DNA of 64,000 bases from CAWJMD01 sp963845675 (GCA_963845675.1 CAWJSX010000001.1:1550001-1614000), one strand, 5' to 3'. Shown: positions 44,592 to 54,583, counted from the first letter of the stretch. Made by a program: numbers and translations. The notes: generated from the sequence alone by a model not told the origin.

Positions 44592-45926
44592 CGGCGCACC
44601 CGTTGCCGGCGGCGTTCCCGCTCCCTCAGCATGCGGGCCACGCCACCGGCGTCACCGTGGACGACCGTGACCCCCAGGGCCCGGAGCCGGTCGAGCCGCA
44701 CCGCGCGCTCGGCCAGCACGAGTCGTGCCGCGACCACCTCGCGACGCGTCCGCATCCCGAGCGAGAGCGGTCCAGGGAGCACGTCGACGGCGACCACCTG
44801 CGTCCCACGGCGTTGGAGCGTCTCCGCCAGCCCGGCCACCGGCTCGTCGAGCAGAGGCGACACCAGCACGGCCACCATGCCCGGCTGCACGACGCCCTGA
44901 CGCAGCAGCAGCCGTCGTGCCGCGGCGTACACGCCCACCTCGACGAGCTGTCCGCGGAGTCTGCGCAGCTGACGGCGTCCCGTCCGCGGCGGGACCGACA
45001 GACGCGGGCGCGAGAGGTCGATCATCGACACCCGGTCGCCCTGGTCGAGGAACGACCGGGCGAGCGTGACCGCCGTCCGCACGGTGACGTCGAGACTGGA
45101 GCCCCGGACGCTGGCACCCACTCCCCCCGGTCCGGGTGGACGCGGCCAGGCGGCGACGTCGGCGCCGACGTCCAGCCTCGTGTCGAGCAGCAGCACGACG
45201 TCGGCATCCGCGTCGACGGCGGTCCGACGCACGTGCAGGGTCCCGCGCCGCGCGCTCACCCTCCAGTCGATCCGCTTCAACCGGTCGCCGGCGCGGAACT
45301 CCCTCACGTCCAGAAGGTCTCCACCCTCTCCAGGCCGCCGCGTGCGGTGGGCGCCGACCATCCCGCCGAGCCGGGGTGGCAGCGGGGCAGGCGCGGGCCG
45401 GTCGGGGGCGGGAAGCACGCGCACCGTGTGCTGGCGACCGACCACCGGCTCGGCCACGACCAGCGCGTCAGCGTCCGACCGCGCGGACGTCGGGGCGCGC
45501 GACCAGCACCTTGCCCCACAAGGGCAGACTCCACGCGCTGGGTGAGACGGCGGGTGGCGCCCGTGGGTGCCGTGCGCCACGAGCACCTCGACCCCGAAGG
45601 GCATCTCCCGGCCCTGCGGCAGCCTGACGACCGCAGCGTCCGCCGCCCGGCGGCAGACGGACGTCGACGGCCACGGTGACCTCCTCACCCTGGCCCGTCA
45701 TGGTCGGCGCGCCGTGCCAGACCGCGCTCGCGCCGGGTGCCGCGACGCCGGCCCCGCGAGGCCGAGCGCGCGCGGCCGACGACATCGCCAGCACCGTCCC
45801 GAGTACGAGCGGCGCGGCGAGCACGACGACGTCGGCCCGACCGGTCACGAGCCCCAGCGCCGGCAGGAGCACGCAGAGCATGGCGGCACGCCTCAGCGAC
45901 CTGGCTCCCTGCCAGCGCGGGGTCAC
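44588..45926 (-). CDS. DUF58 domain protein (three frameshifts)
   Basis: About 446 residues. From GTG 45924-45926: TPRWQGARSLRRAAMLCVLL with two membrane helices (VVVLAAPLVLGTVLA), then a beta domain spread over three frames (VRLPQGREMPFGVEVLVAHG; SLPLWGKVLVARPDVRAV; ALVVAEPVVGRQHTVRVLP), then the DUF58 core DLLDVREFRAGDRLKRIDWR (the diagnostic EYxxGDxxRxIDW-type motif) and a vWA-like C-terminus (DADVVLLLDTRLDVGADVAA). Breaks near 45652, 45555 and 45465. Partners MoxR ATPases in actinobacteria, possibly as a vWA-type adaptor. Confidence 0.85.
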
Positions 45927-46943
45927 GGTCCGCCGCGACGCGTGCTCGGGCGTAGGGACCCGGTCGAGGAGGTCCCTGACGACGTCGCTGCCCGTCGTAC
46001 CCGTCGACCAGGTCTCCGGCGCGAGGGTCAGGCGGTGCGCGAGAACCGATGTGGCGCAGGTCTTGACGTCCTCGGGAAGCACCACGTCCCGACCGTCGAT
46101 GACGGCGAGCGCGCGGGCGACCAGCACCAGCGCGAGCGACCCGCGCGGCGAGGCGCCGACCTCGACCTGGGCGTGACCGCGCGTGGCCCGCGCCAGCGAG
46201 ACCGCGTACGCGACGACGTCGGGGTCGACGTCCACCTGCTCGACGCCGGCCTGCAGGCGCAGCAGGCCCTCGGCGTCGACGACGGCGTCGACGGACGTCG
46301 CCTCCTGGCGGCGGGCGAGGCGCCGTCCGACGACGTCCATCTCCTCGTCGGGTCCGGGGTACCCGAAGTCGAGGCGCAGCAGGAACCGGTCGAGCTGGGC
46401 CTCCGGCAGCGGGTAGGTGCCCTCGTACTCGATCGGGTTGGCCGTGGCCAGCACGTGGAAGGGGCGAGGAAGCGCGAACGTGCGGCCCTCGACCGTGACC
46501 TGCCCCTCCTGCATCGCCTCGAGCAGGGCCGACTGGGTCTTCGGGGGCGTGCGGTTGATCTCGTCCGCGAGCAGCAGGCCCGCCATCACCGGGCCGGGGT
46601 GGAAGACGAACTTCGCGCCGCCCGGGTCGTACACGAACGACCCGGTCACGTCGGCGGGCAGCAGGTCGGGCGTGCACTGCAGCCGCCGGAAGTCCAGCCC
46701 CAGCGCACCGGCGAGGCTGCGGGCCGCCAGGGTCTTGCCGGTGCCGGGCACGTCCTCGATCAGCACGTGCCCGCCGGCCAGCACGGCCGCGAGCGCCAGC
46801 CGGAGGCTGGGCAGCTGGCCGACCACCACCTGGCCGACCGCCTCGAGCGTGCGCAGGGACGTGCGGGCGACCTCCTCGAGGGAGGACGGGGTACGCCCGG
46901 CGCGGCCTCCGGCGGAGAGGTCCTCAACGAGCGGCTCGGGCAT
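45923..46943 (-). CDS. MoxR-family AAA+ ATPase
   Basis: About 339 residues from ATG 46941-46943. AAA+ motifs: VLIEDVPGTGKTLAARSLAG (Walker A), MAGLLLADEINRTPPKTQSA (Walker B and sensor region), FHVLATANPIEYEGTYPLPE, QLDRFLLRLDFGYPGPDEEM. MoxR proteins remodel or load cofactors onto client complexes. As given, the frame runs straight into DUF58 with no stop; a TGA at 45923-45925 one base out of phase, overlapping the DUF58 GTG, is the probable real stop, again implying one extra base in the sequence. Overlaps the preceding gene by 20 bases. Confidence 0.9.
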
Positions 46944-47464
46944 CGTTCTCCTCGGGTGGGTCGATCTCGTCCAGGCGGTCGAGCAGCCTGCCGGCGAGGT
47001 CTGTGGCGGCGGGTCGCGGCGGCCCACCGGGCGCGTCCCCCAGCAGGTCGTACAGGTGGTCGCCCAGCAGCTGCCGGGCACGCGGGCTCGTCGCGGGGAC
47101 GCCGAGCCGGTGCAGTCTCGCGGCCGCCAGCCCGCGCAACCGGGGCAGGAGCACGTGGGGGACGCGTGCGGGTTCGGCGTCGAGCTGCTCGAGCGCCCCG
47201 GCCGTCAGCAGCACCTGGTGCCACCCGACGCCGCGGTCGATCTCGGGCTCGAGCGTCCAGCCGACGACCGGTGCCGGGGCGACCACCTGCACGGCGAGGG
47301 TGGCTGCGCCGATCGACCACGGCGATGGCGACGAGATGGCCGGTGTCGATGCCCACCGACCACGCGGCCCCGCCCGAGAGCAGGGTCGCGACCCCGGCGC
47401 GGACGGTCGCGCCACGCAGTCTCGAACGTGGTGCGTGCTCGACCCGTGGCGTGGACTCAGCCAC
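46924..47464 (-). CDS. Hypothetical protein between DUF4129 and MoxR genes (frameshifted)
   Basis: About 179 residues. GTG 47462-47464 overlaps the DUF4129 stop. The start (ATVRAGVATLLSGGAAWSVG, IDTGHLVAIAVV) includes one hydrophobic helix; one extra base near 47310 shifts to IGAATLAVQVVAPAPVVGWT, RVPHVLLPRLRGLAAARLHR, ARQLLGDHLYDLLGDAPGGP and ends DEIDPPEENDARAAR. The Leu-rich C-terminal helix region near ARQLLGxxLYxLL recurs in genes at this operon position in other actinobacteria, as I recall. Function unknown. Confidence 0.7.
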
Positions 47465-48188
47465 GGCCGGCTCGCTCCTCGAGCGAGGCGGCGATGGCTT
47501 CGAGGTCCGCCGCGGCACGCTGTGCAGCACGCTCGTCGAGAGGCACCGACGAGAAGCGCGCCCGGTGGTAGAGGTGCAGCAGGTCGTCCGTCGCCCCCGC
47601 GTCGGCACCGAGCGTCCGGAGCAGGTCCGCGCTGAACTCGCTCGGCGTCTCGTGCGGCGGGCGCGGCACCCCGCGGTCCCGGGCGCCCGCCTCCAGGTCC
47701 TCCCAGCAGCGCACCACCTCGTCGGCCACGCCCAGGTGGTCGCCGGACCTCAGCCGCAGGGCACCGTCCGCCACCGCGCGACGCAGCACACCCAGGTGCA
47801 CGGTCGTCGCGTCGCCGGCCGGGTCGCTCGGCGGCAGGTCGGCCTCCGAGGCGCCGTCGTCGCGCGAGACCCGCAGCAGGGAGCGGACGGCCAGCGCGAC
47901 CAGCATGGAGACGACCAGGACCGACACCGACGGCAGCCAGCCGGGTGCGGCCAGCTCCGGCTGCGCCTGCGGCTCGGCCGTCACGGTCTCGTCCGTGCTC
48001 GGAGCGGTCGGGGTGACCAGTCCGGTGCTGACCCATCCGCCCAGCCGGTCGGTTCCGAACTCCACGGGACCTGCTGTGGCGACCAGGGCGGCCGCCCCAG
48101 CCAGCAGCACGGCCACGAGGACCGCCAGCAGCGGCACGCCGGAGATGCGACGTGGTGCTGCCGGGACGCGAGAGGGTGCCGCGGTCAC
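47457..48188 (-). CDS. DUF4129 domain membrane protein
   Basis: 243 residues from GTG 48186-48188. Helix 1 at ~18-40 (PLLAVLVAVLLAGAAALVAT), a polar extracytoplasmic segment, helix 2 at ~92-112 (LPSVSVLVVSMLVALAVRSL) and a cytoplasmic helical DUF4129 domain: VVRCWEDLEAGARDRGVPRP, HETPSEFSADLLRTLGAD and LYHRARFSSVPLDERAAQRA. The RPxxTPxE(F/L) and YxxARFS motifs define the family, which accompanies DUF58 and MoxR. First gene of the operon; probably a transglutaminase-operon-like membrane partner. Confidence 0.88.
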   Translation of the reverse strand: MTAAPSRVPAAPRRISGVPLLAVLVAVLLAGAAALVATAGPVEFGTDRLGGWVSTGLVTPTAPSTDETVTAEPQAQPELAAPGWLPSVSVLVVSMLVALAVRSLLRVSRDDGASEADLPPSDPAGDATTVHLGVLRRAVADGALRLRSGDHLGVADEVVRCWEDLEAGARDRGVPRPPHETPSEFSADLLRTLGADAGATDDLLHLYHRARFSSVPLDERAAQRAAADLEAIAASLEERAGRG

Positions 48189-48293
48189 CGTCGCACCCTG
48201 GCACACGAGCGTCGCGGCGGGAACGCCATGACGGCCGTCGTGGTTGAACGGTGATGTGCGCACCCCGCGCCGCACCCCGAGGAGGAGCACCTG

Positions 48294-48992
48294 ATGGGAC
48301 TGTTCGGCAGCCGAGGCCCGACCACCGCCGAGACCGCGCTGCCCGGCCGGGCGACGCGCTCGTACGACGTGCCGGAGACCCACGAGGTGCTCGGCACCCC
48401 GATGGCCGGCCCGTGGCCCGACGGCACCGCGGTCATGTACGTGGGGATGGGCTGCTTCTGGGGCGCCGAGCGCATCTTCTGGCAGCTGCCGGGCGTGGTC
48501 ACGACCGCGGCCGGGTACATGGGCGGGTTCACCCCGAACCCGACGTACCAGGAGACCTGCACCGCGCGGACGGGTCACACCGAGGCCGTCCTCGTGGCCT
48601 ACGACCCCGCCGTGCTGCCGCACGACCACGTGCTGAAGGCCTTCTGGGAGAACCACGACCCGACGCAGGGCGACCGGCAGGGCAACGACCGGGGTTCGCA
48701 GTACCGCTCGGCCGTGTACTGGACGACGTCCGAGCAGGAGGCCGCAGTGCGCGCGACGCGCGACGCGTTCGCGCAGGAGCTCGAGAGCCACGGGTACGGG
48801 GCGATCACCACGGAGCTGCGCCCCGCCGCGGAGGCGGGCGAGTTCTACTACGCGGAGGACTACCACCAGCAGTACCTGTTCAAGAACCCCGGCGGCTACT
48901 GCAACCACGGCCCGAACGGGCTGACGTGCCCAGTGGGTCTCGTGCGCCAGGACCAGCTGCCGGCCCAGCAGGACGTGCTGCCACCCAGCTGA
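48294..48992 (+). CDS. msrA: Peptide-methionine (S)-S-oxide reductase
   Basis: 232 residues. The catalytic motif is VMYVGMGCFWGAERIFWQLP (GCFWG with the nucleophilic Cys); GYMGGFTPNPTYQETCTART, HDPTQGDRQGNDRGSQYRSA and EFYYAEDYHQQYLFKNPGGY are conserved MsrA elements. It reduces the S-epimer of methionine sulfoxide in proteins, using thioredoxin-type reductants. Additional cysteines near the C-terminus (YCNHGPNGLTCPVG) are probably the resolving residues. Divergent from the DUF4129 operon. Confidence 0.95.
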   Translation: MGLFGSRGPTTAETALPGRATRSYDVPETHEVLGTPMAGPWPDGTAVMYVGMGCFWGAERIFWQLPGVVTTAAGYMGGFTPNPTYQETCTARTGHTEAVLVAYDPAVLPHDHVLKAFWENHDPTQGDRQGNDRGSQYRSAVYWTTSEQEAAVRATRDAFAQELESHGYGAITTELRPAAEAGEFYYAEDYHQQYLFKNPGGYCNHGPNGLTCPVGLVRQDQLPAQQDVLPPS

Positions 48993-48995
48993 GGC

Positions 48996-50390
48996 TCAGG
49001 CGGTACCGCGGACCTCCGCCACCGCACGCCGTACCGCGTCCAGGCTGCGCTCGACGTCGTCGGCGGTCGTCGACCAGTTGCTGACCGACACGCGCAGGAC
49101 CGCGCGGTCGTGCCAGCGCGAGCCGGAGATCCACGTCGTGCCGTCGTCGAGGATGGCGCGCACCACCTGCTGGGTGGTCGCGTCGTCCTCGAGGGCGACG
49201 CAGACCTGGGTGAACACGACGTCGTGGAGCACCTCGACGCCGTCGATGGCGCCCAGCCCGTCCGCGAACGCCCGTGCGTGTGCGCAGAAGCCGTCCACCA
49301 GGTCGACGACGCCCCGCCGACCGAGTGAGCGCAGGACAGCCCACACGGGCACGGCACGGCCCCGGCGGGACATCTCGGGCACCAGCTCGTGGGAGTCGCC
49401 GGTCTCGTCCCGGATGAGGTACTCCCCCTGGGCGGACATCGCCGCCCTCAGCACGGCCGCGTCCTTGACGACGGCGATGCCGCAGTCGTAGGGGACGTTG
49501 AGGGTCTTGTGCGCGTCGGTCGCCCACGAGTCCGCCCCCTCGTACCCGGCGGTCAGGTGCCGGCAGGTCGGCGACGCCGCCGCGAACAGGCCGAAGGCGC
49601 CGTCCACGTGCACCCACGCGGCGTGGCGGCGAGCCACCTCGACAGCCCCGGTGAACGGGTCGAACGCTCCGGAGTGGATGTTGCCCGCCTGCAGCACGAC
49701 GATCGTGGGGGTGCCGGCGTCGGCGGCGAGGAGCTTCTCGTCGAGAGCCTCGACGAGCATCCGTCCCTGGTCGTCGACGGGCACCCTCTCCGGCGCACCC
49801 AGGCCGAGGTACCGCAGCGCCAGGTCGACGCTGACGTGGCTCTCCTCCCCGACCAGCACCCGGACGCGCGGACCGCCGGCCAGACCCTGGCGGTCGGGGT
49901 CCCACTCCTTGCTCGCCAGCACCGCTCGGCGGGCGGCCGCGAGGCACGTGAAGTTCGCCATCGTCGCGCCGGTCACGAAGCCGACCCCCGCTCCCCCGGG
50001 CAGTCCCAGGAGGTCGAGGACCCAGGCGGCCGCGGCGTCCTCGACCGCCGCGTGCGCCGGCGTGACCTGGCGCATCGCGCTGTTCTGGTCCCAGGCGCTG
50101 ACCAGCCAGTCCGCGGCGAGCGCGGCCGGGTGGCTCCCGCCGATCACGAAGCCGAAGAAGCGCCCGGACGGCATCGCCGCGAGGCCGGGAAGGCAGGCGC
50201 GTGCGAGGTGGTCGACGACGTCGGCGGGGGCGGTCGGTCCGTCGGGGAGCCGCGGGTCGAGGGCGGACGCCACCTCGTCGACGGACTGCCGGGCGGGCAC
50301 GTCCCGGTCGTCCAGGCTGTCCAGCCAGGTGCGCGCGTGCCCGTGCGCCCGGTCGAGCGCCGTGTGCGTGTCCTCCGGTCGGCTCGTCAT
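48996..50390 (-). CDS. PLP-dependent group II decarboxylase
   Basis: 464 residues. PLP lysine in DSWATDAHKTLNVPYDCGIA; VGFVTGATMANFTCLAAARR, VLVGEESHVSVDLALRYLGL and AWVHVDGAFGLFAAASP are typical of the glutamate/tyrosine/aromatic-amino-acid decarboxylase group. It would remove CO2 from an amino acid to give an amine; substrate not predictable from sequence. Actinobacterial homologues are often labelled aspartate aminotransferase family proteins. Converges with msrA three bases apart. Confidence 0.9.
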   Translation of the reverse strand: MTSRPEDTHTALDRAHGHARTWLDSLDDRDVPARQSVDEVASALDPRLPDGPTAPADVVDHLARACLPGLAAMPSGRFFGFVIGGSHPAALAADWLVSAWDQNSAMRQVTPAHAAVEDAAAAWVLDLLGLPGGAGVGFVTGATMANFTCLAAARRAVLASKEWDPDRQGLAGGPRVRVLVGEESHVSVDLALRYLGLGAPERVPVDDQGRMLVEALDEKLLAADAGTPTIVVLQAGNIHSGAFDPFTGAVEVARRHAAWVHVDGAFGLFAAASPTCRHLTAGYEGADSWATDAHKTLNVPYDCGIAVVKDAAVLRAAMSAQGEYLIRDETGDSHELVPEMSRRGRAVPVWAVLRSLGRRGVVDLVDGFCAHARAFADGLGAIDGVEVLHDVVFTQVCVALEDDATTQQVVRAILDDGTTWISGSRWHDRAVLRVSVSNWSTTADDVERSLDAVRRAVAEVRGTA

Positions 50391-50423
50391 GCCGCCAGTG
50401 TGGGGTGCGGGACCGGCGCCCGA

Positions 50424-50615
50424 CTACTCCTCGTGCGAGTGGACGAGCGCCTCAGGTCCCGGGAAGTAGAGGGTCTCGTGACCGGTGTCGGACCACCGGA
50501 CGACGAAGGGCGGGGCACCGTCCGACCCGTGCACCTCCAGCACCTCGCCGTCCCTCGCCGGGTCGTCGACGTGGGTGCCGGGGACGATGATCCGATCGCC
50601 GACCGCAGCCTTCAT
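50424..50615 (-). CDS. DUF1918 domain small protein
   Basis: 63 residues from ATG 50613-50615: MKAAVGDRIIVPG, GEVLEVHGSDGAPPFVVRWS and DTGHETLYFPGPEALVH. This small SH3-like beta domain defines DUF1918, common in actinobacteria, with no known function. No membrane segment. It stands alone 33 bases from the decarboxylase start on the same strand. Confidence 0.88.
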   Translation of the reverse strand: MKAAVGDRIIVPGTHVDDPARDGEVLEVHGSDGAPPFVVRWSDTGHETLYFPGPEALVHSHEE

Positions 50616-50747
50616 GATGACCTCCCGATCCTGGGCGCCCTCCGGCCAGGGCAGGCCCGGTCCCGCCACCCTCCTGTCCGTAGGGCAGGGGCACCAGGGT
50701 CGAAGGGCCCTTCGCCGAGACGCCCCCCGACGGACCCGCAGTTCGTC

Positions 50748-50753
50748 TACGGT
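50748..50753 (+). promoter_or_regulatory. -10 box of the methyltransferase gene at 50762
   Basis: TACGGT followed by eight bases and ATG 50762, consistent with a leaderless start. Confidence 0.35.
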
Positions 50754-50761
50754 CAGGGGAC

Positions 50762-51377
50762 ATGAGTCCGTCGTCGTACGCAGCTCCCGGCCGCGGGGTG
50801 GCCGGCTGGGACGCACAACACGCGGCATCCAAGCCCGAACCCGGCCCCCCTCACCCCGCCGTCGTGGAGGCCGCCTCGGCGAGACCTCCCGGCCGGGCGC
50901 TCGACATCGCCTGCGGCACAGGGCGACACAGTCTGTGGCTCGCCCAGCAGGGATGGCGCGTCACCGGCCTGGACTTCTCGATCGAGGGCCTCACCAAGGC
51001 GTCCGCCGCCGCTGACAAGTCGGGGCGGATCGTCGACTGGGTCCTTGCCGACGCGCGCGCGTGGGACCCACCGGGTGACCCCTACGACCTCGTCCTGCTG
51101 TCGTTCGTCCAGCTGCCCGAGGTGCTGGAGCGCGCCACCGCGTGGATCGCCCCGGGCGGTCTGCTGGTCACCGTGGGCCACGCCGTCCGCAACCTCGACC
51201 GAGGGCGTCGGCGGCCCCAGCGACCCGCGGCTCCTGCACGACCACGTGCACCTGGCCGCCCGGGCCACCGGCGCCCGTCTGCGCGTGCTCCGGGCCGCCG
51301 AGGTCGCGCGCGACACCCCCGAGGGCACCGTCTACGACGCCGTCGTGGTGGCGGAGCGCCCGGGCACCCGCCCCTAG
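50762..51377 (+). CDS. Class I SAM-dependent methyltransferase (frameshifted)
   Basis: About 204 residues. Motif I is ALDIACGTGRHSLWLAQQGW with VTGLDFSIEGL after it; WVLADARAWDPP is motif II and LVLLSFVQLPEVLERATAWI the core strand 4/helix. One extra base near 51200 (AACCTCGACC) moves the rest to SDPRLLHDHVHLAARATGAR and AEVARDTPEGTVYDAVVVAE, ending TAG 51375-51377. The C-terminal AxxVxRxxxEGxxYDAVVxA pattern matches actinobacterial SAM methyltransferases that include tellurite-resistance-like members. Substrate unknown. Confidence 0.85.
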
Positions 51378-51395
51378 GTCGGCCGACGGGCGGCC

Positions 51396-52040
51396 CTACA
51401 GCGGTGACGGTGGTGGTGGCCCGAGGACGGCGAACCGAGGCATGAGCCAGTGCACCAGCGGGCCGATCGAGAACGCGAACAGGACGGTGCCGACGCCGAA
51501 CGTGCCGCCGAGGGCCCAGCCCGCCGCGACGACGCCGACCTCGATCATCGTGCGGGCCAGCCGGATGGACACGCCGGTGCGCCGGTTCAGACCGGTCATC
51601 AGGCCGTCGCGAGGGCCGGCGCCGAAGCGGCTGCCGATGTACGCGGCGGTGGCCACGGCGTTCAGCAGCACCCCTGACGCGAAGAGCGCACCTCGCAGGA
51701 GCCAGCGCGGGTCCCCGTCGCCGTGGACGACGTCGGGGATGAGCGCGAGCGCCACGTCGACGGCGACACCGATCACCAGCACGTTGCTCACCGTCCCGAG
51801 ACCTGGCCTTTCCCGCAACGGGATCCAGAGCAGCAGCACCACGACACCCGTGAGGACGGTGACCGTCCCGAACGTCAGCCCGGTGCTGCGGGCGACCCCC
51901 TGGTGCAGCACGTCCCAGGGGATGTTGCCGAGCTCGGACCGGACGACCATCGCCATGCTCAGGCCGAACGCGAGCAGTCCGGCGTACAGCTGGACCGTGC
52001 GGTGGACGAGCCGGCGCCCACCAGCACGACCGGTGGCCAC
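51396..52040 (-). CDS. YczE/YitT-like integral membrane protein
   Basis: 214 residues with five or six helices. The start RTVQLYAGLLAFGLSMAMVV, then SELGNIPWDVLHQGVARSTG, and GSRFGAGPRDGLMTGLNRRT are the typical features of the YczE/YyaS family. No transport function has been shown for the family. GTG 52038-52040; begins six bases after the cystathionine beta-synthase stop on the same strand, so the two are likely co-transcribed. Confidence 0.88.
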   Translation of the reverse strand: MATGRAGGRRLVHRTVQLYAGLLAFGLSMAMVVRSELGNIPWDVLHQGVARSTGLTFGTVTVLTGVVVLLLWIPLRERPGLGTVSNVLVIGVAVDVALALIPDVVHGDGDPRWLLRGALFASGVLLNAVATAAYIGSRFGAGPRDGLMTGLNRRTGVSIRLARTMIEVGVVAAGWALGGTFGVGTVLFAFSIGPLVHWLMPRFAVLGPPPPSPL

Positions 52041-52045
52041 GGAGG

Positions 52046-53434
52046 TCAGGAGGCGAGGTACGCGAGCAGGTCGGCGCGGGTCAGCACCCCGGCCGGCTTG
52101 CCGTCGACCACGACCATGACGGCGTCACGCTTCTGCAGCTCGGCGCGCGCCGTCTCGATCGGCTCGCCGCCACCGACGAGCGGCAGCGGCGCGGCCATGT
52201 GGCGCTCGACCGGGTCGTGCAGGGTCGCGGCCCCGGCGAAGACGGCGTCAAGCAGGTCGCGCTCGCTCACCGACCCGGCCACCTCGCCCACCATCACGGG
52301 GGGCTCGGCCTTGACCACGGGCATCTGGGAGACCCCGTACTCGTGCAGGATCTCGATCGCGTCGCGGACCGTCTCCTGCGGGTGCGTGTGCACGAGCTCG
52401 GGCAGGTCCCCGGACTTGCCGCGCAGCACGTCGGCGACCGTGGCCACCGACGCCTCCGAGCGGGCGAAGCCGTACGAGGCCATCCAGCCGTCGTTGAAGA
52501 TCTTGCCGAGGTAGCCGCGTCCGGAGTCGGGGAGCAGGACGACCACGACGTCGTCGGGCCCGAGCTCGCGGGCGACCTCGAGCGCTGCCACGACCGCCAT
52601 GCCGCAGGAGCCGCCGACGAGCAGCCCCTCCTCGAGGGCCAGGCGCCGTGTCATCTCGAACGAGTCGGCGTCGCTGACGGCCACGATGCGGTCGGGGACG
52701 GCGGGGTCGTACGCGGTCGGCCAGAAGTCCTCGCCCACACCCTCGACGAGGTAGGGCCGTCCGGTGCCGCCCGAGTACACCGAGCCCTCGGGGTCGGCGC
52801 CGATGACCTGAACCCGGCCACCGGCTGCGGCGTCACGGCCGTGCGAGGCCTCCTGCAGGAAGCGACCTGTCCCGGTGATCGTGCCGCCGGTGCCGACGCC
52901 CGTGACGAAGTGCGTGACACGCCCCTCGGTGTCGGCCCAGATCTCCGGTCCGGTGGTCTCGTAGTGGCTCTCAGGGCCCATGGGGTTCGAGTACTGGTCC
53001 GGCTTCCAGGCGCCCTCGGTCTCGCGGACGAGCCGGTCGCTGACGGAGTAGTACGAGCTCGGGTGGTCGGGCGCGACGGCGGTCGGGCACACGACGACCT
53101 CGGCCCCGTAGGCCTTGAGGACGTTGCGCTTGTCCTCGCTGACCTTGTCCGGGCACACGAAGACGCAGTGGTAGCCGCGCTGCTGGGCCACGAGCGCGAG
53201 GCCGACACCGGTGTTGCCGGAGGTCGGTTCGATGATCGTGCCCCCGGGCTTCAGCTGGCCCGACTCCTCCGCGGCGTCGACCATCTTCACCGCGATGCGG
53301 TCCTTCACCGACCCGCCCGGATTGAGGTACTCCACCTTGGCCAGCACGGTCGCGCCGATGCCGTCGGTGACGCGGTTGAGGCGCACCAGGGGGGTGCCGC
53401 CGATGAGATCGAGGACTGAGTTCGCGTACTTCAC
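52046..53434 (-). CDS. Cystathionine beta-synthase
   Basis: 462 residues. PLP fold: YLNPGGSVKDRIAVKMVDAA (Lys for the internal aldimine), PTSGNTGVGLALVAQQRGYH, THFVTGVGTGGTITGTGRFL. A C-terminal pair of CBS domains spans ~335-462. Condenses serine (or O-acetylserine) with homocysteine. GTG 53432-53434 is chosen: it gives the family start KYANSVLDLIGGTPLVRL and lies seven bases after GACGAT; ATG 53441-53443 would add three residues. With the gamma enzyme at 42725 it would allow reverse transsulfuration. Divergent from the SGNH hydrolase. Confidence 0.93.
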   Translation of the reverse strand: MKYANSVLDLIGGTPLVRLNRVTDGIGATVLAKVEYLNPGGSVKDRIAVKMVDAAEESGQLKPGGTIIEPTSGNTGVGLALVAQQRGYHCVFVCPDKVSEDKRNVLKAYGAEVVVCPTAVAPDHPSSYYSVSDRLVRETEGAWKPDQYSNPMGPESHYETTGPEIWADTEGRVTHFVTGVGTGGTITGTGRFLQEASHGRDAAAGGRVQVIGADPEGSVYSGGTGRPYLVEGVGEDFWPTAYDPAVPDRIVAVSDADSFEMTRRLALEEGLLVGGSCGMAVVAALEVARELGPDDVVVVLLPDSGRGYLGKIFNDGWMASYGFARSEASVATVADVLRGKSGDLPELVHTHPQETVRDAIEILHEYGVSQMPVVKAEPPVMVGEVAGSVSERDLLDAVFAGAATLHDPVERHMAAPLPLVGGGEPIETARAELQKRDAVMVVVDGKPAGVLTRADLLAYLAS

Positions 53435-53464
53435 GAGATGCATCGTCCCAGAGGTCCGGTTGGC

Positions 53465-53470
53465 TAGCCT
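53465..53470 (+). promoter_or_regulatory. -10 box of leaderless SGNH hydrolase gene
   Basis: TAGCCT followed by seven bases and ATG 53478. No ribosome site is present. Confidence 0.4.
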
Positions 53471-53477
53471 CGTCGGC

Positions 53478-54583
53478 ATGTCGAGAGCCAGTCGGGCACG
53501 CCGCATCGCGGCCGCCGCCGCCTACGGGGGCGGCGGGCTCACGTTCCTCGGGGTCGCGGGGGTCGGCCTGCTGGCGGCTGAGGCGCGTGCTCGCACGGCG
53601 GGCGATCGGCCAGCCGTTCGGGCTGGTCGGTCCGCACACCTCTGGCGTCTACGGGCAGAGCACCGGAGAGCCCATCCATCTGGCCCTGCTCGGGGACTCG
53701 TCGGCCGCGGGGCTCGGCGTGCACTCGCCCGAGGAGACGAGCGCGGCGATCATCGCCAGCGGCCTGTCGGCGCTCTCCGGGCGCCCCGTGCACCTGACGA
53801 ACGTCGCGGTCGTCGGAGCGGAGTCGAAGCGGCCTCGAGCGGCAGGTCGACCACCTGCTCGGCGAGGTCGGGGCGCCGGACGTCGCCGTGATCCTCGTCG
53901 GCGCCAACGACGTGACGCACCGTGTCCGCCCGTCAGTCGCCGTCCGTGCCCTGGTCGACGCCGTGACGAGGCTGCGCGAGCTCGACGTCGAGGTCGTCGT
54001 GGGAACGTGCCCCGACCTGGGCACGCTGACCCCCGTCCCCCAGCCCCTGCGCTCGGTCGGACGCCGCCTCAGCCGCGAGATGGCGGCCGCACAGACCATC
54101 GGCGTCGTCGAGGCGGGCGGCCGGACCGTGTCGCTGGCCACGCTCCTCGGAGCGGAGTTCGAGGCGTCACCGCGCGAGCTGTTCAGCCAGGACGGCTTCC
54201 ACCCCAGCGCTGCGGGGTACGCGCGCTGCGCGGCCGCGCTGCTGCCCAGCGTGTGCGCCGCGCTGGGGGTGTGGGTCGAGGGCGCCGAGCCTGTCCCCGA
54301 CCAGCGACGCGGCGAGGGGGTCGTGCCGATCGCGGAGGCCGCGGTGACGGCGGCGGACGACGCCGGCACGGAGGTGGCCCCCACCCGCGTCGCCGGCTCC
54401 GAACGAGGCCCGTTCGGTCGCTGGACGATGATCCTGCGGCGACGGCGCACCCCCGTCCCCCCGGCGGAGGCGCCGCACGAGGACCTCGAGAAGGAGGTCG
54501 AGAAGGACCCCGACGAGGGCACGGGCCAGGGCAAGGACGACGGGGGCGACCCGCAGCAGAACGCGGTGGCTACCGGCCCGTAG
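53478..54583 (+). CDS. SGNH/GDSL-type lipase or esterase (two frameshifts)
   Basis: About 367 residues. N-terminal basic region and signal anchor (AAAYGGGGLTFLGVAGVGLL) in frame 1; an extra base near 53585 leads to HLALLGDSSAAGLGVHSPEE (block I with nucleophile Ser in GDS); an extra A near 53830 (TCGAAGCGG) leads to DVAVILVGANDVTHRV (block III GAND) and SQDGFHPSAAGYARCAAALL (block V DGFHP, catalytic Asp-His). The C-terminal ~90 residues are Arg/Pro/Glu-rich. Probably membrane-anchored, acting outside on an ester; substrate unknown. Confidence 0.85.

Noticed and set aside
45567..48254. 895-codon plus-strand open frame
   Set aside because: Antisense to the MoxR, hypothetical and DUF4129 genes, which have clear motifs.
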